In this document: positions 1-6,407 of the stretch, in pieces
How positions within the stretch are numbered: position 1 is the first letter of the stretch
Layout of the letters: the number at the start of each line of letters is the position of its first letter
Source of the DNA: Clostridia bacterium
GTDB lineage: Bacteria; Bacillota; Clostridia; Oscillospirales; CAG-272
Assembly: GCA_017407375.1 (NCBI GenBank)
Contig: JAFQWT010000155.1
Coordinates: 1-7,832, forward strand
DNA: 7,832 nt
Direction of reading: 5' to 3'
The notes under the pieces: generated by a model
Database searches by the model: none
Seen by the model: only the letters and a program-made list of their open reading frames with translations
Told to the model about the DNA's origin: nothing
Program-made: the position numbers and the translations under genes

Positions 1-992
1 CCGCCTCTCTCCGCCTGATCCCCGCCCCGCCCGTCCTCCTTTATTGCAAGGGAACGCTCCCGCAGTTCAACGGCCGCCTTTCGGTCGCCGTGGTCGGGAC
101 GCGGAAGATGTCGGACTACGGTAAGCGCATGGCCTTTGAGATCTCCCGCGATCTTGCCAGGGCCGGCGCCATTGTCGTCAGTGGGCTGGCGCTGGGGGTC
201 GACGGTGTGGCCAACGCCGCGGCGATCAACGGCGGCGGGGAAACGGTGGCAGTCTTGGGGAGCGGCATCGATATTATTTATCCTCCCGCTCACGCTAAGC
301 TTGCTGAGTTTGTCGTGCGCCACGGCGCGCTTGTTACCGAGTTCCCTCCCGGCACCCGTCCCGAAGGGCGGAATTTCCCGATCCGCAACCGTATCATCTC
401 CGGCCTTGCCTCTGCCACGGCAGTCATTGAGGCCGATCTGATCAGTGGCGCCCTCATTACGGCGCGCAGGGCCCTGCAGCAGGGAAGACCGCTGTACGCG
501 CTCCCCGGCCGTGTGGACGATAAGGGAAGCGAGGGCACCTGTATTCTTCTCAAAAACGGGGCCAAGCTGTTGGTGGCGGCGGATGACATTCTCACGGATT
601 TTGAGAAGGTCTATGCCGACAAGATCAACATCTTCCGCTTGCTCCAGCATTCTCCCGTGGTGATCGACGCCGTCCTGCGCTCAATGCGCGTTTCCTCCAA
701 AAAGGAGCGCCGCCCCTCGCCCGAGGATGCGCCGCCACCGCCACCGCCCGCAAAAAGTGAGCCGGTAGACGAGGTGGACCCAGCCCGTAAGGCAGAGGTC
801 GAGCGCACGCTTGAGCGCCTCGGTGAGCTGCCAAGGCGGATCTACGGCCTCATTCCCGCCTCCGGACAGGTCTCGTGTGACGAGCTTGCCGAGGCAGGCA
901 TCGGCATTGGTGACGTTATGGCCGCCACGGCCACCATGGAGATCGAGGGGATCATTGAAATGCTTCCCGGCGGTCTTATCCAACGCAAATAA
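1..992 (+). CDS. dprA: DNA-processing protein DprA (Smf), 5'-truncated by the window edge
   Basis: DprA binds single-stranded DNA and loads RecA onto it, protecting incoming DNA in natural transformation; many non-competent bacteria also keep it. The reading frame is open from base 3 with no stop. The residues before the GTG at 90 (P-P-V-L-L-Y-x-K-G, then V-A-V-V-G-T-R-K) are the normal entry to the DprA Rossmann fold, so GTG-90 is internal and the true start lies left of the window. Later landmarks are S-G-L-A-L-G-V-D (180-203), G-S-G-I-D-I-I-Y-P, E-F-P-P-G, N-F-P-I-R-N-R-I-I-S-G, S-G-A-L-I-T-A and a P-G-R-V-D...G-S-E-G-T block. A proline-rich linker (six Pro codons, 732-749) leads to a C-terminal winged-helix domain (about 790-980). 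The N-terminal SAM-like region is mostly outside. The family call is secure; activity in transformation is inferred only. Confidence 0.95.
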   Translation, partial: ASLRLIPAPPVLLYCKGTLPQFNGRLSVAVVGTRKMSDYGKRMAFEISRDLARAGAIVVSGLALGVDGVANAAAINGGGETVAVLGSGIDIIYPPAHAKLAEFVVRHGALVTEFPPGTRPEGRNFPIRNRIISGLASATAVIEADLISGALITARRALQQGRPLYALPGRVDDKGSEGTCILLKNGAKLLVAADDILTDFEKVYADKINIFRLLQHSPVVIDAVLRSMRVSSKKERRPSPEDAPPPPPPAKSEPVDEVDPARKAEVERTLERLGELPRRIYGLIPASGQVSCDELAEAGIGIGDVMAATATMEIEGIIEMLPGGLIQRK

Positions 993-1004
993 GAAACACA
1001 AGCA

Positions 1005-1019
1005 CGGAGACAGTCTCCG
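1005..1019. repeat. Perfect 7-base inverted repeat with a one-base centre, between dprA and topA
   Basis: CGGAGAC (1005-1011) and GTCTCCG (1013-1019) are exact reverse complements around A1012. As RNA this could fold into a hairpin with a six-pair stem and a three-base loop, or five pairs and a five-base loop. No U-run follows on the + strand, so it is not a standard intrinsic terminator. It lies 22 bases before the topA start and 11 bases before its Shine-Dalgarno, so it could be an operator, an RNA processing site or a small translational control element. It could also be chance: a repeat this short is not strong evidence. Confidence 0.4.
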
Positions 1020-1030
1020 AGGTCCACGGA

Positions 1031-1039
1031 AAGGAAAGG
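1031..1039 (+). promoter_or_regulatory. Shine-Dalgarno site that fixes the topA start
   Basis: The purine stretch AAGGAAAGG ends two bases before ATG-1042; its upstream AAGGA core sits six bases from the start codon, which is good spacing. The topA frame stays open back to about 811, but that upstream part overlaps the 3' end of dprA in another frame and encodes nothing TopA-like. This site and the conserved N-terminus together decide the start. Confidence 0.75.
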
Positions 1040-1041
1040 TT

Positions 1042-3294
1042 ATGTCGAATTTAGTTATTGTGGAGTCCCCCGCTAAGGCCAGCACGATCAAGGGCTATCT
1101 TGGCTCAAATTACAAGGTCATTGCCTCCAAGGGTCACATTCGCGATCTGCCGAAAAGCGGTCTTGGTGTGGATATTGAAAACGATTTTGCTCCGCACTAT
1201 ATCAATATACGCGGTAAGGGTGACGTGATCGCCCAGCTGAAGCAGGAGGCAAAAACGGCGGGAAAGATCTTCCTCGCCACCGACCCTGACCGCGAGGGAG
1301 AGGCCATCTCCTGGCATCTGGCCACGGCGCTTGGTATCCCGATGGATAAGCAGTGCCGCGTCACCTTCAACGAGATCACCAAAAGCGCGGTCAAGGATGC
1401 CATCAAGCACCCCAGCATCATCAACCAAAACCTGGTGAATGCCCAGCAGACCCGCCGTATCCTCGACCGTATCGTGGGATACCAGCTCAGCCCCTTCCTT
1501 TGGAAGAACGTCCGCAGCGGACTTTCCGCCGGGCGTGTGCAGAGCATTGCGGCGCGCATCATTTCGGAGCGTGAGGAGGAGATCCGCTCCTTCCTGCCGC
1601 AGGAATATTGGACTGTCCGCGCCGTTGTGAAGACGGCGGACGGCAGTGAGATTGAGACCCACTTCTTTGGCAAGGACGGCAAGGAGATCCGTCTCTCGAC
1701 CGAGGCCGAGGCCGGCGCGGTCCTTGAGGCGATCCACAAGAGTCCCTTCCTGCTTTCGGGCATCCGCCAGTCGCAAAAGAGCCGCATGCCCTCGCCTCCC
1801 TTTACCACGTCCACGATGCAGCAGGAGGCCTCAAGAAAGCTCGGCTTCCAGTCCAAGCGCATCATGAAAACGGCGCAGGAGCTTTACGAGGGTATCAACC
1901 TTGGCAGCGAGTTTGGCGGCTTCTCGGGTCTTATCACCTATATGCGTACCGACTCCCTCCGCATCTCCGCCTCGGCTCAGGAGGCGGCGTTTGCCCTCAT
2001 CAACGAGCAGTACGGTAAGGAGTACCACCCCGCCTCGCCCCGCCAGTTCAAGATGAAGCCGGGCGCGCAGGACGCGCACGAGGCGATCCGCCCCTCCGAC
2101 GTGAATCTCACGCCCGATAAGATCAAGCGTTACCTGACCTCCGACCAGTACCGCCTTTACAAGCTGATCTGGGAGCGCTTTGTGGCCAGCCAGATGTCCT
2201 CGGCCGTGTTCTCCATGCTCTCGCTTGACTTCACAGTGGGTGAGTATCAGTTCCGTGCCACGGGCAGTACCCTGAAGTTCAAGGGCTACCTTGCCGTTTA
2301 CGACGATAGCTCGGATCATGAGGACGGCACCGAAAAGCGCAGCCTGCCGCCCGTTTCCCGCCTGGTGGAGGGCGCCGCGATGCCGCTTGCCGATTCGGCC
2401 GCCAACCAGCACTTTACCGAGGCGCCGCCCCGCTATACCGAGGCCTCGCTCATTAAATTCCTTGAGGATAACGGCATTGGCCGCCCCTCGACCTACACGG
2501 CCATCATCTCCACGATCATTGACCGCAACTACGTGCGCCGCGAGGGAAAGGCCCTGGTCCCCACGCCCCTCGGTGAGGTGACCACCAAGCTGATGAAGGA
2601 GAATTTCCCCGATATCGTCGAGTATCAGTTCACCGCCGATATGGAGGATAAATTCGATAGCATTGCCCGCGGTGAGGACACTCTCCATGCCGTGCTTTCC
2701 GACTTTTACGGCGGCTTTGCCGAGGCGCTGGAGCGCGCCAAGGACAACGTAAAGGCGGGGGACGTGGAGATCCCGCCCGAGGAGTCCGACGTTCCCTGCG
2801 AGAAGTGCGGGCGCCTTATGGTCTATAAGACGGGGCGCTTTGGTCGCTTTTTGGCCTGCCCCGGCTACCCCGAGTGCAAGAACACCAAGGCCCTCGGCAA
2901 GGACGGTAAGCCCGTGGAAAAGAAGACGACCGAGACCGAGGTCGCTGACTTTAAGTGCGAGCTGTGCGGCGGCACGATGGTGCTTCGCACCGGTCGCTTT
3001 GGCAGCTTTTACGCCTGCGCGAACTATCCGACCTGCAAGTTCACTAAGCAGAAGATCAACGAGCTGGGGGTCGACTGCCCGAAGTGCGGCGCCCGCATCA
3101 TCACCAAGATCGGTAAGGGCAAGGTCTTTTACAGCTGTGAGCGCTATCCCGACTGCGATTTCTCGACCTGGGATCTTCCCCTCTCGGAGAAGTGCCCCGA
3201 GTGTGGCGATATGCTCTTGTATCGGAAGAGCCGCAAGCTGGTCCTTTGCCGCAACAAATCCTGCGATTATAAGAAGGAAAACGTAGAAAAATGA
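1042..3294 (+). CDS. topA: DNA topoisomerase I (type IA)
   Basis: The enzyme relaxes negatively supercoiled DNA by cutting one strand through a 5'-phosphotyrosine link; it counters gyrase behind transcription. The product is 750 residues. The N-terminal Toprim domain starts with V-I-V-E-S-P-A-K (Glu8) and carries the metal-binding T-D-P-D-R-E-G-E (Asp81, Asp83, Glu85). Further family marks are G-L-S-A-G-R-V-Q-S, the active-site stretch I-T-Y-M-R-T-D-S with catalytic Tyr300, D-A-H-E-A-I-R-P-S and G-I-G-R-P-S-T-Y. The C-terminus has four Cys4 zinc ribbons: Cys586/589/606/612, 639/642/659/665, 679/682/699/705 and 718/721/736/741. ATG-1042 is chosen because homology begins there and a Shine-Dalgarno precedes it; a start at 811 would add 77 unrelated residues. 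The gene follows dprA by 49 bases and overlaps trmFO by four. Confidence 0.98.
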   Translation: MSNLVIVESPAKASTIKGYLGSNYKVIASKGHIRDLPKSGLGVDIENDFAPHYINIRGKGDVIAQLKQEAKTAGKIFLATDPDREGEAISWHLATALGIPMDKQCRVTFNEITKSAVKDAIKHPSIINQNLVNAQQTRRILDRIVGYQLSPFLWKNVRSGLSAGRVQSIAARIISEREEEIRSFLPQEYWTVRAVVKTADGSEIETHFFGKDGKEIRLSTEAEAGAVLEAIHKSPFLLSGIRQSQKSRMPSPPFTTSTMQQEASRKLGFQSKRIMKTAQELYEGINLGSEFGGFSGLITYMRTDSLRISASAQEAAFALINEQYGKEYHPASPRQFKMKPGAQDAHEAIRPSDVNLTPDKIKRYLTSDQYRLYKLIWERFVASQMSSAVFSMLSLDFTVGEYQFRATGSTLKFKGYLAVYDDSSDHEDGTEKRSLPPVSRLVEGAAMPLADSAANQHFTEAPPRYTEASLIKFLEDNGIGRPSTYTAIISTIIDRNYVRREGKALVPTPLGEVTTKLMKENFPDIVEYQFTADMEDKFDSIARGEDTLHAVLSDFYGGFAEALERAKDNVKAGDVEIPPEESDVPCEKCGRLMVYKTGRFGRFLACPGYPECKNTKALGKDGKPVEKKTTETEVADFKCELCGGTMVLRTGRFGSFYACANYPTCKFTKQKINELGVDCPKCGARIITKIGKGKVFYSCERYPDCDFSTWDLPLSEKCPECGDMLLYRKSRKLVLCRNKSCDYKKENVEK

Positions 3295-4640
3295 CCGAAA
3301 AAGCAACGGTTACCGTAGTCGGTGCGGGGCTTGCGGGGTGTGAAGCCGCCTGGCAGGCCGCGCGCGCCGGCTGCGCCGTGACGCTTTATGAAATGAAGCC
3401 GAGCCGCTATTCCCCCGCGCACAAGGCACCGACCTTTGCGGAGCTTGTGTGCTCGAATTCTCTCCGCTCGGCCTCGCTTTCCAATGCCGTTGGCCTCCTT
3501 AAGGAGGAAATGCGGCGGCTTTCCTCCCTGATCATGGAGGCCGCCGATGCCACGACCGTACCCGCAGGGAGCGCCCTGGCGGTCGACCGCACGCTCTTTT
3601 CCGAGTATGTGACCGAAAGGATCCGTTCGCACCCCAACATCACCGTTATTGAGCGCGAGGTCACAAGCATCCCCGCGGAAGGGGTGACGGTCATTGCCAC
3701 GGGGCCCTTGACCTCGGCGGCCTTGGCGACCGAGATCGCGGCATTGACGGGGAGCGAGGGGCTGCACTTCTTTGATGCGGCCGCCCCGATCGTCTCGGGG
3801 GAGAGCATTGACCTCACCAAGGCCTTTTTTGCCTCCCGTTACGGCAAGGGAAGTCCCGAGGACTACCTGAACTGCCCGATGACGAGGGAGGAATACACAG
3901 CGTTTTACGAGGCGCTGCTCTCGGCGGAGACCGCCCACCTCCACGACTTTGAGACAGGGGAGGAGCTGACGGTGTTCGAGGGGTGCATGCCCGTGGAGGT
4001 CATGGCCTCCCGCGGAGTCGACACGCTCCGCTTCGGTCCTATGAAGCCCGTTGGCCTTCCCGTGCCGTCCACCGGGCGGGATGCGTATGCCACGGTACAG
4101 CTCCGCCGCGAAAATCGGGCGGGGGATATGTATAACCTCGTCGGCTTTCAAACGCACCTCACCTTTGGGGAGCAGCGGCGTGTCTTCCGTATGATCCCGG
4201 GGCTTGAGAACGCCGAGTTTTACCGCTATGGCGTGATGCACCGTAATACCTACATGGATTCGCCACGCCTCCTTGAGCCCGACTATTCCATGCGCCTTCG
4301 CAAGGATCTGTATTTTGCAGGGCAAATGACGGGGGTCGAGGGGTACGTGGAGTCCACGGGCTCCGGCCTTGTGGCGGGGCTTTCCGCCGCGGCGCAGGCG
4401 CTGGGCTGTCCGCCCCCCGCCTTCCCCCGCACCACGATGCTGGGGGCCATGGCGGCCTACGTCAGCGATCCCACGGTCGTGAATTTTCAACCGATGAATG
4501 CGAATTTTGGCATCATTCTGCCGCTTGATAAGAAGGTAAAGGGTGGCAAAACGGCAAGGAACGAGGCGTATGCCGAGCGTTCCCTGCAGTGCATCGATCT
4601 TGTAGCAAGTGAAGTTTCCCGTATGGGGAAAGGAATTTGA
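3291..4640 (+). CDS. trmFO: Methylenetetrahydrofolate--tRNA-(uracil-5-)-methyltransferase TrmFO
   Basis: TrmFO makes 5-methyluridine at position 54 of the tRNA T-loop, taking the carbon from methylenetetrahydrofolate and reducing with FADH2; it replaces the SAM-dependent TrmA in most Firmicutes. The product is 449 residues, the usual length. The N-terminal FAD-binding motif is G-A-G-L-A-G (residues 11-16), followed by Y-E-M-K-P and the signature E-L-V-C-S-N-S-L-R-S with Cys54. A second conserved cysteine is Cys232 in F-E-G-C-M-P-V-E-V-M-A. These match the two catalytic cysteines known in the Bacillus subtilis enzyme (Cys53 and Cys226). The C-terminal G-Q-M-T-G-V-E-G-Y-V-E-S closes the FAD site. 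The start ATG overlaps the topA stop (ATGA); a weak AAGGA at 3274-3278 lies 12 bases upstream, so translation probably depends partly on coupling to topA. Confidence 0.98.
   Translation: MTEKATVTVVGAGLAGCEAAWQAARAGCAVTLYEMKPSRYSPAHKAPTFAELVCSNSLRSASLSNAVGLLKEEMRRLSSLIMEAADATTVPAGSALAVDRTLFSEYVTERIRSHPNITVIEREVTSIPAEGVTVIATGPLTSAALATEIAALTGSEGLHFFDAAAPIVSGESIDLTKAFFASRYGKGSPEDYLNCPMTREEYTAFYEALLSAETAHLHDFETGEELTVFEGCMPVEVMASRGVDTLRFGPMKPVGLPVPSTGRDAYATVQLRRENRAGDMYNLVGFQTHLTFGEQRRVFRMIPGLENAEFYRYGVMHRNTYMDSPRLLEPDYSMRLRKDLYFAGQMTGVEGYVESTGSGLVAGLSAAAQALGCPPPAFPRTTMLGAMAAYVSDPTVVNFQPMNANFGIILPLDKKVKGGKTARNEAYAERSLQCIDLVASEVSRMGKGI
4629..4634 (+). promoter_or_regulatory. Shine-Dalgarno site that fixes the plsX start
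   Basis: AAAGGA lies inside the last codons of trmFO, seven bases before ATG-4642. An in-frame GTG at 4609 would add eleven residues unlike PlsX and has no comparable site, so the ATG is preferred. Confidence 0.7.
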
Positions 4641-4641
4641 T

Positions 4642-5691
4642 ATGCGTATTCTCATTGACGTGATGAGTGGGGACAACGCCCCCCTTGAGCTGATCCGCGG
4701 CGCCGTCATGGCGAAGGAGGAGTATCCCTCTCTCTCAATCGCCATCGTCGGGTGCGAGGAGACTATAAATGACGTCGTCGAGGCGGAGGGGATCTCTCTT
4801 GACGGTATCGAGGTCATTCCCTCGGTCTCTGTGATCGGTATGGAGGACAAGGCACTGTCCGTTGTCCGCGATAAAAAGGATTCCTCGATGAGCGTGGGCC
4901 TCCAAAAGCTGGCCGCCGGTGAGGGAGATGCCTTTGTCAGCGCGGGCAATACGGGGGCCTTGATCGCCGGGGCCACGCTCCTTGTGCGGCGTATCCGCGG
5001 CATCCGCCGCGCCGGCATTGCGACCGTGCTCCCGTTTCCGACACCCGTCCTTCTCATGGACTGCGGCGCCAACCTTGAGGTGCTGCCCGAGGACCTTGAG
5101 CAGTTTGCCTTTATGGGCTCGCTGTATATGGAGAAGATCTACGGTCTCGAGTCGCCCCGTGTCGGCCTTCTGAATAACGGCACCGAGTACAATAAGGGCC
5201 TGCCCCTGCAGGTCGCTACCTATGAGCGCCTGACAAAGTCGGACGTGAACTTTGTCGGCAACGTGGAGGGCAAGACTCTCCCCTTTGATTCCTGCGACGT
5301 TGCCGTGACCGACGGCTTTACGGGCAACCTTGTCCTTAAGGTGATCGAGGGGATGGGCAAATTCTTTGGCGGTGCGCTCAAGGACCTGTTCCATTCCACC
5401 GTCACCACCAAGCTCTCCGGCCTTATGGTCAAGGGGCGCTTGCAGGAATTTAAGAAGAAGATGGATTCCTCGGAGCACGGCGGCGCGCCCCTCCTTGGGA
5501 TCTCCAAGCCCGTGATCAAGGCGCACGGCTCGTCGGATGCTAAGGCGATCAAGAATGCCGTGCATCAGGCCATGACCTTTGTCAGCACCGAGATCAACTA
5601 TGACATTGCCGAGTGGGCAACGGCCTTTGAGGAAAAGCTGAAAAACGAAGCTGCGGAGAAGGCCGCCGAGCCGACCGCAGAGACGAAGTGA
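4642..5691 (+). CDS. plsX: Phosphate acyltransferase PlsX (acyl-ACP:phosphate acyltransferase)
   Basis: PlsX converts acyl-ACP and phosphate to acyl-phosphate, which PlsY uses to acylate glycerol-3-phosphate, the first step of phospholipid synthesis in most Gram-positive bacteria. It is a peripheral membrane enzyme. The product is 349 residues, near the family's usual 330-350. Family marks in order are the N-terminal D-V-M-S-G-D-N-A-P (residues 6-14), V-S-A-G-N-T-G-A-L, L-M-D-C-G-A-N, Q-F-A-x-M-G, R-V-G-L-L-N-N-G-T-E, and D-G-F-T-G-N-L-V-L-K. The last 20 or so residues are a charged, alanine-rich tail without clear function. The gene starts one base after the trmFO stop (TGATATG). Two normally well-conserved positions differ here (Ser9 and Asn179), but the fold signature is intact and I expect an active enzyme. 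No acpP follows, unlike many relatives. Confidence 0.97.
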   Translation: MRILIDVMSGDNAPLELIRGAVMAKEEYPSLSIAIVGCEETINDVVEAEGISLDGIEVIPSVSVIGMEDKALSVVRDKKDSSMSVGLQKLAAGEGDAFVSAGNTGALIAGATLLVRRIRGIRRAGIATVLPFPTPVLLMDCGANLEVLPEDLEQFAFMGSLYMEKIYGLESPRVGLLNNGTEYNKGLPLQVATYERLTKSDVNFVGNVEGKTLPFDSCDVAVTDGFTGNLVLKVIEGMGKFFGGALKDLFHSTVTTKLSGLMVKGRLQEFKKKMDSSEHGGAPLLGISKPVIKAHGSSDAKAIKNAVHQAMTFVSTEINYDIAEWATAFEEKLKNEAAEKAAEPTAETK

Positions 5692-5698
5692 GGACCTT

Positions 5699-6406
5699 AT
5701 GATAAACGAAACCGCGCTGGCGCAGCTTGAGAAAAGGATCGGCTACCGCTTTGACGATACCACCCTTTTGCTGACGGCCCTGACGCACGCGTCGTACACT
5801 AATGAGAAGGGCGATGCCTCGTACGAGCGGCTGGAGTTCCTCGGCGATGCCGTCCTTCAGATCGTTGTCAGCCGTTATCTCTTTCTGCGCTATTCCGATA
5901 TTCCCGAGGGGGTCCTGACGCGCTACCGTCAGCACCTGGTGTGCGAGCCGACCTTGGCCAAGATCGCCGCCACCCTGTCGCTCGGAGACTATCTGCGCCT
6001 CGGTAAGGGGGAGGAGGCAGGAAACGGCCGCCACCGCCCGTCCATCCTTGCGGACGTGGTGGAATCCCTTGTGGCCGCCGTGTATCTTGACGGCGGTATG
6101 GAGGCAGCAGAGGCGCTTCTTTTGCGCCTTTTGCAAAAAGAACTTGACGCCTGCGTTGAAAACCGCCACGGCGATTTCAAAACACGGCTCCAGCAGCTGG
6201 TGGAGCAGGACGGCAAGGAATCCCTTGTTTACACCGTGAAGGACCGCCGCGGTCCCGACCACGCCCCGATCTACGTGATCGAGGCGCGGATCAACAGCAA
6301 CGTGGTGGGCACGGGTGAGGGAAGCTCAAAGCACGATGCCGAGCAGGCGGCCGCCAAGGAGGCGCTGCGGCTCTTTGGAATTCTTGAAGAAGGGAAGGAG
6401 GGGTAA
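5699..6406 (+). CDS. rnc: Ribonuclease III
   Basis: RNase III cuts double-stranded RNA with two-base 3' overhangs; it processes the rRNA precursor and structured mRNAs and works as a homodimer with magnesium. The product is 235 residues, a normal bacterial length. The catalytic domain carries the signature E-R-L-E-F-L-G-D (Glu43 to Asp50) and the second metal-binding element L-A-D-V-V-E-S (Asp119, Glu122), which align with Glu38, Asp45, Asp114 and Glu117 of the Escherichia coli enzyme. A C-terminal double-stranded-RNA-binding domain spans about residues 160-230, beginning near D-F-K-T-R-L-Q and ending with the H-D-A-E-Q-A-A-A-K-E-A helix. ATG-5699 follows the plsX stop by seven bases; GTGAGGA overlaps that stop and provides a rather close ribosome site. 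Its place before smc is common in Firmicutes. Confidence 0.98.
   Translation: MINETALAQLEKRIGYRFDDTTLLLTALTHASYTNEKGDASYERLEFLGDAVLQIVVSRYLFLRYSDIPEGVLTRYRQHLVCEPTLAKIAATLSLGDYLRLGKGEEAGNGRHRPSILADVVESLVAAVYLDGGMEAAEALLLRLLQKELDACVENRHGDFKTRLQQLVEQDGKESLVYTVKDRRGPDHAPIYVIEARINSNVVGTGEGSSKHDAEQAAAKEALRLFGILEEGKEG
6395..6401 (+). promoter_or_regulatory. Strong Shine-Dalgarno site for smc
   Basis: AAGGAGG, the best anti-Shine-Dalgarno match of the window, lies in the last codons of rnc, six bases before ATG-6408. It suggests that smc can recruit ribosomes independently even though it starts only one base after the rnc stop. Confidence 0.75.
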
Positions 6407-6407
6407 T

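Noticed and set aside
1000..1022. Intrinsic terminator between dprA and topA
   Set aside because: The hairpin is short and is followed by AGGTCCACGG rather than a T-run on the + strand; on the - strand the flank is only mildly T-rich and no - strand gene ends there.
993..1041. A sigma-A promoter for topA in the 49-base gap
   Set aside because: No TTGACA- and TATAAT-like pair with suitable spacing is visible; a promoter inside the dprA 3' end cannot be excluded but is not supported.
1831..3306. A 491-codon open frame on the - strand opposite topA
   Set aside because: It lies antisense to a clearly homologous gene and encodes a low-complexity protein rich in Leu, Gly, Ala, Val and His, typical of the complement of GC-biased codons. 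No domain is recognisable.
3267..5072. A 601-codon open frame on the - strand opposite trmFO and plsX
   Set aside because: It spans two certain genes in antisense and is rich in Arg, Gly, His and Pro without domain marks. Stops are rare because of the GC-rich codon usage of the sense genes.
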